In this document: in pieces, positions 1-5,557 of the stretch
Layout of the letters: each line of letters opens with the position of its first letter
How positions within the stretch are numbered: position 1 is the first letter of the stretch
Assembly: GCA_027046105.1 (NCBI GenBank)
Contig: JALTZQ010000037.1
Coordinates: 1-5,785 of the forward strand
From: Pyrodictiaceae archaeon
GTDB lineage: Archaea > Thermoproteota > Thermoprotei_A > Sulfolobales > Pyrodictiaceae
Length of the DNA stretch: 5,785 nucleotides
Direction: 5' to 3'
Translations under genes and position numbers: made by a program
The notes under the pieces: generated by a model
The model's database searches: none
The model's input: the letters and a program-made list of their open reading frames with translations, nothing else
What the model was told of the DNA's origin: nothing

Positions 1-456
1 TCTATAAGCGGGTATCAAGTAGCTGCAGCAGTCATAGACGAGTACTATAGGAGAAGTTTTGATTCCCTCATAGAACTACCACAATTCCAAGTACACTTTG
101 TATTCTATGTATACAAGTGCGACCCCCTGCTAACCATAAGCTATGATAGAGCCAAGACAATCATTGTTAAAGGCTATGACGAGATAAGGGACAAATGGTA
201 TACTTTCGAGCTAGCTTGCAATAGCCCGTGTACTCATAAACTTAATGGCTGTTTCATCGACGTTACACTAGAAGCTTTAGAGGAGCCCTTCCCCGGAGTA
301 CTAGTGAGTCATAGCGAGTTTGGGGCAGAACTACTAGTGGGTAAGAGCCCACTACTTCTCGCATTACCAGTGGCAATAATGGCCATGCCGTTAGCTATAG
401 CCTATTCCAGGTACCGTAAAGTAGCGCCAAGGCCTCATAGTCGTGGAGGGGTGTGA
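1..456 (+). CDS. C-terminal part of an unassigned membrane-anchored, Cys-containing surface protein
   Basis: An open frame enters from the left edge and runs 151 codons to TGA at 454-456; the start is outside the window. The visible part reads as a soluble, probably beta-rich domain (fragment residues 1-115) with four cysteines at 40, 73, 77 and 84. The last three are close together, in ACNSPC then NGC, which could form disulfides or bind a metal. A hydrophobic segment follows at about 117-135 (SPLLLALPVAIMAMPLAIAY) and then a short basic tail (SRYRK..PRPHSR). Basic residues after the span suggest the domain lies outside the cell and the C-terminus inside. I recognise no family. The next gene begins on the base right after this stop codon, and its ribosome site lies inside the last codons of this gene, so the two are probably translated in a coupled way. 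The reading frame is secure; the function is unknown. Confidence 0.8.
   Translation, partial: SISGYQVAAAVIDEYYRRSFDSLIELPQFQVHFVFYVYKCDPLLTISYDRAKTIIVKGYDEIRDKWYTFELACNSPCTHKLNGCFIDVTLEALEEPFPGVLVSHSEFGAELLVGKSPLLLALPVAIMAMPLAIAYSRYRKVAPRPHSRGGV
445..451 (+). promoter_or_regulatory. Ribosome binding site for the 94-aa membrane protein
   Basis: GGAGGGG lies within the last codons of the upstream gene, five bases before the TTG at 457. It matches the archaeal anti-Shine-Dalgarno complement well and is the main reason to accept a TTG start directly after the preceding TGA. The GTG two codons later is a less well placed alternative. Confidence 0.6.
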
Positions 457-741
457 TTGGTAGTGGGTTCTGGTGGTGAGGATATACTCGTTGCAATCCT
501 TGTACTAGTGCTACCGGCACTAGCGATGATTCTTATTGGCCTAAGGAAAGAGAAGCTAAGACCTCTCATGGTGGGTTTGGCATTAGCGTACCTTTCCTTT
601 CCAATCTACTACATGTTATCTAGGCTACCAGTAGACTATTTGCTGCGAATCATGCTCCAAGTACTGGCCTTCATAGCTATCGTGATTATTGTACTCTTAT
701 CCGTATCCCTACAGCTTAAGGGTTATGGGGGGAATAGGTAG
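457..741 (+). CDS. Small three-span membrane protein, unassigned
   Basis: This 94-residue hydrophobic protein has three predicted membrane spans at about residues 10-29, 36-54 and 62-85, joined by short loops (LRKEKLRP; SRLPVDYLLR), and a short polar tail KGYGGNR. The basic first loop suggests that side faces the cytoplasm. There is no signal peptide cleavage site, no catalytic motif and no cysteine. The TTG start directly abuts the TGA of the upstream gene and has a GGAGGGG ribosome site at good spacing; GTG at 463 is possible but less likely. The stop at 739-741 falls inside or right next to the start region of the next membrane protein, so the three genes look like one operon with coupled translation. 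I do not recognise the family. It could be a small subunit of a membrane complex with its neighbours, which is an inference from position only. Confidence 0.72.
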   Translation: MVVGSGGEDILVAILVLVLPALAMILIGLRKEKLRPLMVGLALAYLSFPIYYMLSRLPVDYLLRIMLQVLAFIAIVIIVLLSVSLQLKGYGGNR

Positions 742-1159
742 GGTGGGGGTTATCTTAAAGATTACTTTACTCGCTTTTGCAGTTAGCCTACTTGGGGCTG
801 GGATTGCATTCCTACTCGAGAACTCTATCCCAGGGTTAACAGCGCTAGCCATTGCTGGCGCCATAGCTGGATTCATTCTAGGCTTGTTGGTGTGGAGGTA
901 CGAGCCATCGATAACGATACTACTTGTCTTCTCCCTTCTATGCGGCTTCCTTGCAGCCGTTGTCTATACGCTAACCAAGATCTACGTGTATGCTATTGGC
1001 CTTGAGGCAGCCGGTACAGCAACTATTGGAGAGACAATAATGATGATGATTGGTTCAGGAGTTTTATTGGTGATGCTGGTAATGAATGGTATAGTAGCCG
1101 CTCTCGTATCAGCGATGGGTGCAGCACTAGCACTACTCGTCAGAGGTATACGCTACTAG
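725..1159 (+). CDS. Small four-span membrane protein, unassigned
   Basis: From ATG at 725 this gives 144 residues, very rich in Ala, Gly, Leu, Ile and Val. Predicted spans are at about 9-30, 37-56, 62-84 and 106-138; the last is long and may be one bent or two short helices. Conspicuous features are EPS before span 3, a lone Cys73, and an MMM run (106-108) ahead of the last span. The start is uncertain: ATG 725 overlaps the preceding gene by 17 bases, while GTG 743 lies one base after its stop, with GGGGGGA at 727-733 as a possible ribosome site. A TTG at 689 would also be in frame but implies a long overlap and adds a YSYPYPYS stretch that is probably just the other frame of the upstream gene. 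It is the last gene of the plus-strand cluster and faces the ABC ATPase genes tail to tail. No family recognised. Confidence 0.72.
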   Translation: MGGIGRVGVILKITLLAFAVSLLGAGIAFLLENSIPGLTALAIAGAIAGFILGLLVWRYEPSITILLVFSLLCGFLAAVVYTLTKIYVYAIGLEAAGTATIGETIMMMIGSGVLLVMLVMNGIVAALVSAMGAALALLVRGIRY

Positions 1160-1219
1160 CATTAACTGGACTAGAAGTTATGTACATAGGGTTTAAAGTT
1201 TAGATGGGAGAGGAGGGTT
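1160..1219. other. Convergent intergenic spacer
   Basis: This 60-base spacer separates the ends of the membrane-protein cluster (plus) and the OppF-like gene (minus). The plus strand has short T-rich bits (GGGTTTAAAGTTT and GAGGGTTTT) that could serve as weak terminators, and the minus strand here is pyrimidine-rich. I see no hairpin and no clear TTTTTYT motif, so no terminator is called. Confidence 0.4.
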
Positions 1220-2332
1220 TTAGACAGAGCTAGCTGTGAGTTTCTCAGCAAGCCAACATGCAACTTGATGGCCTGGCTTCACCTCTTTCAGTGGTGGCTC
1301 CCTTGTCCTACATAGCTTCTTGACTTCATCGGGTGCTTGGTCGTATACTATGCATCTTGGGTGGAAACGACAACCTGGGGGAATCTCGGCGGCACTGGGT
1401 ATCTCGCCTTTAATAGGGACTTCCCTGTACTTGAGACGGTTACGTGGGTTTGGTTCTGGTATCGCTGCTATGAGCGCTCTCGTGTAGGGGTGGATCGGGT
1501 TCTTCACTAGCTCCTCTATATCTGCTACTTCCACTACCTTTCCGAGATACATTACAGCTATGCGGTCACATGTATGGTATGCTAGGGCTAAGTCGTGGGT
1601 TATGAAGAGTAGGGATACATTAAACCGGTTTCGGAGATCTAGGAGAACCTCTAGAACCTCCGCTCTAATCGAGACATCAAGCATTGATGCTGGTTCGTCC
1701 GCTACGATAAGGCTTGGGTTGAGTATTAATGCTCTTGCAATGGCGACACGTTGTCTCTGGCCACCACTAAGCTGGTGGGGAAACCTATCTACGAACTCTT
1801 CGGGGGGAACCAGCTTCACGGCCTCTAGAACCTTAAACACCATTTCCACGCGCTCGTCTGGATCACCTATATCATGTATTATTAGGGGTTCTTCGAGTAT
1901 CCTTCTAACAGTATATCTGGGGTTTAGGCTGCCATAGGGGTCTTGGAATATTATTTGCATTTCTCGGCGAAGGGCCCGGAGAACAGTTGTATCCCTAACC
2001 CTGTATATATCCACCATGTTGGATTCCTTGTCTATGCTCTCCGGGTCCCTCTCTAATGCAAGTTTCATTGTAGCCTCGCTAGCCCTAAACAATACTTTGC
2101 CTCCACGCACGTTCTCTTCATCCGTTAGTCTTAGGATAGTTAGCCCAGTAGTTGTTTTGCCACAGCCACTCTCGCCAACAAGACAGAAGATTTCACGGGG
2201 ATAGATCTCGAAGGATACACCATCAACAGCTCTAACATATCTTGATCTCCTACGTCTTAGGATATCTAAGAGTCCCCTCCGAAGAGGGAACCATACACGT
2301 AGATTCTCTACCTTTACAAGGGGCTCAGCCAT
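1220..2332 (-). CDS. oppF: Oligopeptide/dipeptide ABC transporter ATP-binding protein, OppF/DppF-like
   Basis: This 370-residue protein is one ATPase of a peptide-type importer and would work at the inner face of the membrane, paired with the OppD-like protein encoded just upstream. Seen directly: Walker A GESGCGKTT (53-61), Q-loop Q130 in IIFQDPYGSLNP, signature LSGGQRQR (188-195), Walker B LIVADEP (208-214), D-loop SMLD (216-219) and H-loop His246 in ITHD. The C-terminal oligopeptide-type extension has HPYTRAL (281-287) and four cysteines at 321, 327, 341 and 359, the first two in PPGCRFHPRC. Related Opp/Dpp ATPases have been shown to bind an iron-sulfur cluster with such cysteines. Compared with the OppD partner there are about 21 extra residues between Walker A and the Q-loop, a charged stretch around 84-116. 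The start has GAGGT eight bases upstream, and the gene follows oppD after 14 bases. ATPase class is certain; the substrate (peptides versus oligosaccharides) is inferred. Confidence 0.93.
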   Translation of the reverse strand: MAEPLVKVENLRVWFPLRRGLLDILRRRRSRYVRAVDGVSFEIYPREIFCLVGESGCGKTTTGLTILRLTDEENVRGGKVLFRASEATMKLALERDPESIDKESNMVDIYRVRDTTVLRALRREMQIIFQDPYGSLNPRYTVRRILEEPLIIHDIGDPDERVEMVFKVLEAVKLVPPEEFVDRFPHQLSGGQRQRVAIARALILNPSLIVADEPASMLDVSIRAEVLEVLLDLRNRFNVSLLFITHDLALAYHTCDRIAVMYLGKVVEVADIEELVKNPIHPYTRALIAAIPEPNPRNRLKYREVPIKGEIPSAAEIPPGCRFHPRCIVYDQAPDEVKKLCRTREPPLKEVKPGHQVACWLAEKLTASSV

Positions 2333-2340
2333 GACGTACT

Positions 2341-2346
2341 ACCTCT
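2341..2346 (-). promoter_or_regulatory. Ribosome binding site for the OppF-like gene
   Basis: On the minus strand AGAGGT lies in the 14-base gap between the TAG of the OppD-like gene and the ATG of the OppF-like gene, eight bases before that ATG. It fixes the OppF start and supports co-transcription of the pair. Confidence 0.6.
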
Positions 2347-3333
2347 CTACTTCTTTGCGTATAACCAGCATGCCACGTAATGGTTTTTCTCAACCTCCAC
2401 CATTGGGGGTTCATCTCTACGACACACATCCATAGCCTTCGGGCATCGCGGGTGGAAACGGCAACCTGGGGGAGGGGAACGGAGGTCAGGTGGAACACCT
2501 GGAATGTATTCAAGTCTTGTTCTAGGTGCACCAAGCCTTGGTATAGCTCTTAGTAGCGCTTGTGTGTATGGATGCTGTGGATTATCATATATTTTCTCCG
2601 ATTCCCCAAACTCTACAACCTTGCCTGCATACATTATAGCTACCTTATCGGCGAGTTCCGCGATAACGCTTAGGTCATGGCTTATTATTATTAGGGAGCG
2701 GTTGGCTTCCCTCACTAGCCTCTTAAGCAGATTGAGGATCTGTGCCTGAACTACTACATCCAATGCCGTAGTGGGCTCATCAGCGATAATGAGGTCAGGG
2801 TTAAGTGCTAAGGCCATGGCTATGACTACACGTTGTTTTTGGCCACCGCTGAGCTCGTGGGGGTATCTTTTAGCAATACTCTCGTCAAGCCCGACCATTT
2901 CGAGAAGCTTAACCACTCTCTCGTACGCTTCTTCACGGCTCATACCTAAGTGGTACATGTAAGGCTCTGCGATCTGGAACCATATCTGGTGCATAGGGTT
3001 TAGAGCATTCATTGCACCCTGGAAGACCATGCCAATGCGCCGCCACCTAATCTTCTTCCTAATATCGTCCTCCTTCATCTTTGTTAAATCCATGCCATCA
3101 AAGACTATTTTGCCACCAACGATCCTACCTGGGGGAGGGACAAGACCTAGAATTGCGTATGCCACTGTGCTTTTACCGCTACCACTTTCACCAGCGATAC
3201 CGAGTATCTCGCCCTGGTCGAGAGACAAGTTGACACCATCAGCAGCTCTGACTATACCCCTGAACGTGTAGTAGTACACCCTGAGATTCTCAACCTGGAG
3301 GAGCGGGGGCAAACAAGTTCCCCTATCACGCAT
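2347..3333 (-). CDS. oppD: Oligopeptide/dipeptide ABC transporter ATP-binding protein, OppD/DppD-like
   Basis: This is the first ATPase of the peptide-importer pair. In numbering from the longest possible start (GTG at 3375, 342 aa) it shows Walker A GESGSGKST (62-70), Q-loop Q119 in VFQGAMNALNP, signature LSGGQKQR (175-182), Walker B LIIADEP (195-201), TTALD D-loop and H-loop His233. The C-terminal module has HPYTQALL and four cysteines at 305, 311, 318 and 336, the first two in PPGCRFHPRC. I chose ATG at 3331-3333 (328 aa) because family homology begins only at LLQVENLRVYYY (residue 25 of the long form) and the extra N-terminus is proline-rich and family-atypical. Neither GTG 3375 nor ATG 3333 has a good ribosome site, so the message may be leaderless; TTG at 3312 with AGGGGA upstream is a further option. 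No permease or binding-protein gene lies next to the pair in this window. Function is firm; start is not. Confidence 0.92.
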   Translation of the reverse strand: MRDRGTCLPPLLQVENLRVYYYTFRGIVRAADGVNLSLDQGEILGIAGESGSGKSTVAYAILGLVPPPGRIVGGKIVFDGMDLTKMKEDDIRKKIRWRRIGMVFQGAMNALNPMHQIWFQIAEPYMYHLGMSREEAYERVVKLLEMVGLDESIAKRYPHELSGGQKQRVVIAMALALNPDLIIADEPTTALDVVVQAQILNLLKRLVREANRSLIIISHDLSVIAELADKVAIMYAGKVVEFGESEKIYDNPQHPYTQALLRAIPRLGAPRTRLEYIPGVPPDLRSPPPGCRFHPRCPKAMDVCRRDEPPMVEVEKNHYVACWLYAKK

Positions 3334-3520
3334 TAAGGGGTAGGCCTGGTGGGGAAAAGAGCTTTCCCATCCCACTACGTTGGGGAATAGATTCGCTCTG
3401 CCACTAAGTGTTCAAACACATAGGCACGGCTTAACTATGGCTTTGCAGGACACGTAGTAGACGAAAAGTACTAGGCACCGATTCGCCCCATAGTGCATAG
3501 GGTTGTATCCGTTAAATGAC

Positions 3521-3537
3521 GGGGTGTAAGCTACCCC
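3521..3537 (+). other. Small GC-rich hairpin in the leader region
   Basis: GGGGTG and TACCCC can pair as a six-base stem (one G-T pair) around a TAAGC loop. It starts 90 bases before the dehydrogenase start, just after the TATA-like GTTAAAT. No T-run follows, so it is not a simple terminator. It could be a leader structure or an operator, or arise by chance. Confidence 0.3.
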
Positions 3538-3598
3538 AGTAGTTTCTTCAAGCTGTACTGCGCTACATGCTTCGCGGCACGGGAAGTAGCTGGAAGTA

Positions 3599-3604
3599 GG
3601 GTGG
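3599..3604 (+). promoter_or_regulatory. Ribosome binding site for the dehydrogenase gene
   Basis: GGGTGG ends six bases before the TTG start at 3611. An in-frame TAG at 3605-3607 rules out any start further upstream, so this site and the TTG together decide the N-terminus. Confidence 0.5.
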
Positions 3605-3610
3605 TAGTTT

Positions 3611-4579
3611 TTGGCTAACTCGATTGTTTTAGGTGTTCGTTCCCCCCAATGGTTCGTTGAAGAGCTATCGAGACTTGGCTTTAAAGTATATGATTATCGT
3701 GGTAGAGGTGAGTGTGATAAAGCAGATGTTGTTGTAGTTTCTCCTGCTACTCCATGGACCACTGTGAGAGAGCTCATCGAGTGTAGTGGTGCTAGGTTTC
3801 TAGCTGTTCTTGGTAGTGGTGTAGATAATCTCGACCTTGACTGGCTTGATTCTAGGGGTATTTGTGTCTGGAACCACCCTGACTACATTGCCGACGTTGT
3901 TGCCGAGCACGCTGTTGGCTTGGCTCTTGCTCTACTTCGAAACATTGTTCGCGGTGACCGCCTTGTCCGTGAAGGAGCCTGGAAAGGTCCTGCTCCACGA
4001 GAGCTACTTGGTACTAGCCTCTCGGGCCTACGTGTAGGTATTGTAGGTCTTGGCCGTATCGGAGCCCGCCTTGCCAGGCTCCTGCTAGCATTTAATGTGG
4101 AGACCCCCATTCTCTACTGGAGTAGGAGGAGAAAACCGGAAGTCGAACGCGTTCTTCCCCTAAAATTTACAGGGCTTGAAGAGCTCTTTAGCTCGACAAA
4201 CATAGTCTTTATAACCATAGCGTTAACGAGTGAAACGAGACATCTCATTAATTGGAGTCTACTATCGAGGCTTAGGGGAGGATTCCTTATCAACGTATCA
4301 CGTGGCGGCGTTGTTGATACTAATGCACTCGTAAAAGCCTTGAGAGATGGTGTGCTTGCAGGCGCTGCCCTTGATGTGTTCGAGGAAGAGCCCTTACCCA
4401 AAGATCACCCACTAACTAGGATGGATAATGTAGTTTTAACACCGCATATAGGTGGTTATACCAGGTGGTCTATGGAGCAGACATTCAAGTGGATCCTGGA
4501 AGAGGTAGTAAATGTAGTGAGGGGTGGTACTCCCAGCTATCCCCTTACAAGTGCTTGCCGTGGCCTAGCTTCCCCATAA
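3611..4579 (+). CDS. D-isomer-specific 2-hydroxyacid dehydrogenase, glyoxylate/hydroxypyruvate reductase or phosphoglycerate dehydrogenase class
   Basis: This 322-residue soluble enzyme should interconvert a 2-keto acid and a D-2-hydroxy acid using NAD(P)H. The split substrate-binding domain (about 1-100 and 285-322) carries GSGVDNLD (68-75), matching the substrate-loop region of the family, and WNHPDYIADVVAEHA (87-101). The nucleotide domain has the dinucleotide fingerprint GLGRIG (146-151). The catalytic set is complete: Arg231 in NVSRGG, Glu260 in FEEEP and His279 in TPHIGG, with family-typical spacings of 29 and 19. After the second strand the sequence is YWSRRRKP, with no acidic residue and several arginines, as in archaeal glyoxylate reductases that favour NADP. 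There is no C-terminal ACT domain, which is normal for short archaeal forms. The N-terminal domain is compact, with only a few residues between VYDYRG and KADVVVVS. The TTG start is fixed by an in-frame stop just before it. The exact substrate (glyoxylate, hydroxypyruvate or 3-phosphoglycerate) cannot be decided from sequence. Confidence 0.9.
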   Translation: MANSIVLGVRSPQWFVEELSRLGFKVYDYRGRGECDKADVVVVSPATPWTTVRELIECSGARFLAVLGSGVDNLDLDWLDSRGICVWNHPDYIADVVAEHAVGLALALLRNIVRGDRLVREGAWKGPAPRELLGTSLSGLRVGIVGLGRIGARLARLLLAFNVETPILYWSRRRKPEVERVLPLKFTGLEELFSSTNIVFITIALTSETRHLINWSLLSRLRGGFLINVSRGGVVDTNALVKALRDGVLAGAALDVFEEEPLPKDHPLTRMDNVVLTPHIGGYTRWSMEQTFKWILEEVVNVVRGGTPSYPLTSACRGLASP

Positions 4580-5557
4580 GATTGCTATCACTAGCTCTAC
4601 TAGTTTTTCTAGCCCAGCAATCTCCCTCTCCAGTAACTTAAGGTATGCCTGCTCATCAACCAGGTTTGTCAGTGGATCTATAGCACGGGTTCCAAGCAAC
4701 CCCTGTATCGATTCCGGCATAACCACTACGAATATCACTAGCAGCGTTATAAGCATAGCTAGTTGGATCCTCGTATTAGTTAGCACCCTAGTAAGGATAC
4801 TAGATACCCGGAACACTAGTGCAACTACTATGTAAGCTATTACTAGGCCAAGCCATATACTAGATCCTCCAGACCCCGCTAAGAGCTCCACCAATGGTGT
4901 AACAAGCCCCGAAAGCATCGGTGCAGCCAAGAAGGCAACAACGATTGTTACTATTCTTCTCTCTAATCGCGGCTCCCAAGTCTCAGCCCTGAGAAGCTCT
5001 TGTAGCGTACTGGAATCTAGTATTGGATACCTCTTCTTGGCTAATCTGTAGAGTATCATTACCGAGAGTAGTTGATCTAGAACCAGTGCTAGGACAGAGA
5101 CCAGTATGAAGGCTATCGCTAATAGGCCTATACGTGACTCTAGTAACGGGTCTACAAGAGCCAATAATGTGCTGTTAGTTGTTTTTGCTGCCCCGAGCAC
5201 TGCTCTAGCACTAGTTACCACAATAGCTACTAGGGCTAATGGTGTAAGGAGTACGGGTATGCGTATCCTTGGATACCGAGATAGCCCTATCAATGCTAAT
5301 CCTAGAGCTAGGCTGGAGGCTGGCATACTACTCATACCCGTAATTGCCATAACAAATACTAGCGAGGATACAACGAATAATGCCGTCGACAAGTTTCCAT
5401 AGAGGCCCGAAGCCAATAGTATGGGTACAGCAAGTAGGCCAAGTAGCTTAACTGGTCCCGCTAGGGAAACTATGGCTGTGTATGCTAATACTATGCTGCC
5501 AATCAACCCTAGTAGTTTCATAGCCGTACGTCTATACCTTGAGAGCTCGAAGTGCAT
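4565..5557 (-). CDS. Polytopic membrane protein with about nine spans, unassigned
   Basis: This 330-residue protein is dominated by hydrophobic segments at about 14-34, 36-52, 57-75, 79-93, 100-120, 143-170, 202-226, 234-254 and 264-282. A polar stretch (171-201, RLAKKRYPILDSSTLQELLRAETWEPRLERR) is probably cytoplasmic, judging by its basic residues. The C-terminus (about 298-328) is an acidic-basic amphipathic helix, perhaps for contact with a partner. I see no transporter signature, metal-binding cluster or catalytic motif and do not recognise the family. ATG at 5557 has GGAGG nine bases upstream, so I prefer it over ATG at 5521, although it makes the gene overlap the upstream gene by 26 bases. 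The two are clearly co-transcribed. The 3' end overlaps the dehydrogenase gene tail to tail by 15 bases. It could be a permease, or the membrane partner of the alpha/beta protein encoded upstream. Confidence 0.8.
   Translation of the reverse strand: MHFELSRYRRTAMKLLGLIGSIVLAYTAIVSLAGPVKLLGLLAVPILLASGLYGNLSTALFVVSSLVFVMAITGMSSMPASSLALGLALIGLSRYPRIRIPVLLTPLALVAIVVTSARAVLGAAKTTNSTLLALVDPLLESRIGLLAIAFILVSVLALVLDQLLSVMILYRLAKKRYPILDSSTLQELLRAETWEPRLERRIVTIVVAFLAAPMLSGLVTPLVELLAGSGGSSIWLGLVIAYIVVALVFRVSSILTRVLTNTRIQLAMLITLLVIFVVVMPESIQGLLGTRAIDPLTNLVDEQAYLKLLEREIAGLEKLVELVIAILWGS
4604..4610 (+). terminator. Possible archaeal T-rich terminator for the dehydrogenase gene
   Basis: TTTTTCT begins 25 bases after the dehydrogenase stop and matches the TTTTTYT motif described at crenarchaeal viral and cellular transcript ends. 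It lies inside the 3' end of the opposite-strand membrane protein gene, where the same bases encode part of its C-terminal helix, so the match could be chance. Confidence 0.35.

Larger units (their letters stand above)
3334..3610. other. Long intergenic region between divergent oppD and dehydrogenase genes
   Basis: About 235-277 bases, depending on the oppD start, separate two divergent genes, so this stretch must hold both promoters. Weak TATA-like candidates are GTTAAAT near 3511-3517 (plus strand) and ATAGTTAAG near 3429-3438 (minus strand); neither has a convincing upstream element. Direct repeats are visible: TAGGCAC at 3421 and 3472, and GGAAGTAG at 3582 and 3592. A small hairpin lies at 3521-3537. 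I find no tRNA-like T-arm, no C/D-box pair and no credible small coding region. Confidence 0.5.

Noticed and set aside
689..724. Upstream TTG start for the four-span membrane protein
   Set aside because: It would overlap the preceding gene by more than 50 bases and add a Tyr/Pro/Ser stretch that is just the shifted frame of that gene; ATG 725 or GTG 743 is more sensible.
1038..1052. ATGATGATG run resembling a box C of a C/D-box small RNA
   Set aside because: It encodes the MMM stretch of a membrane protein and no box D (CTGA) follows at suitable distance.
1160..1219. Bidirectional terminator between convergent genes
   Set aside because: Only short T-rich bits are present, with no hairpin and no TTTTTYT motif, so it was not called as a terminator.
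1560..1937. Open frame of 125 codons on the plus strand within the OppF-like gene, plus shorter ones within both ATPase genes
   Set aside because: They lie antisense to conserved ABC motifs and are Ser/Arg/Thr-rich with no ribosome site, as expected for the reverse reading of a real gene.
1359..2472. Near-identical 23-base block at 1359-1381 and 2450-2472
   Set aside because: Both copies encode the conserved PPGCRFHPRC motif in homologous ATPases, so shared protein sequence explains them; no mobile repeat is implied.
3376..3610. Possible tRNA or C/D-box RNA in the long intergenic region
   Set aside because: No T-arm consensus, no acceptor-stem pairing and no C/D-box pair can be found on either strand.
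5106..5402. Open frame of 98 codons on the plus strand opposite the nine-span membrane protein
   Set aside because: It is Asn/Thr/Arg-rich antisense reading of hydrophobic codons and has no ribosome site or recognisable domain.
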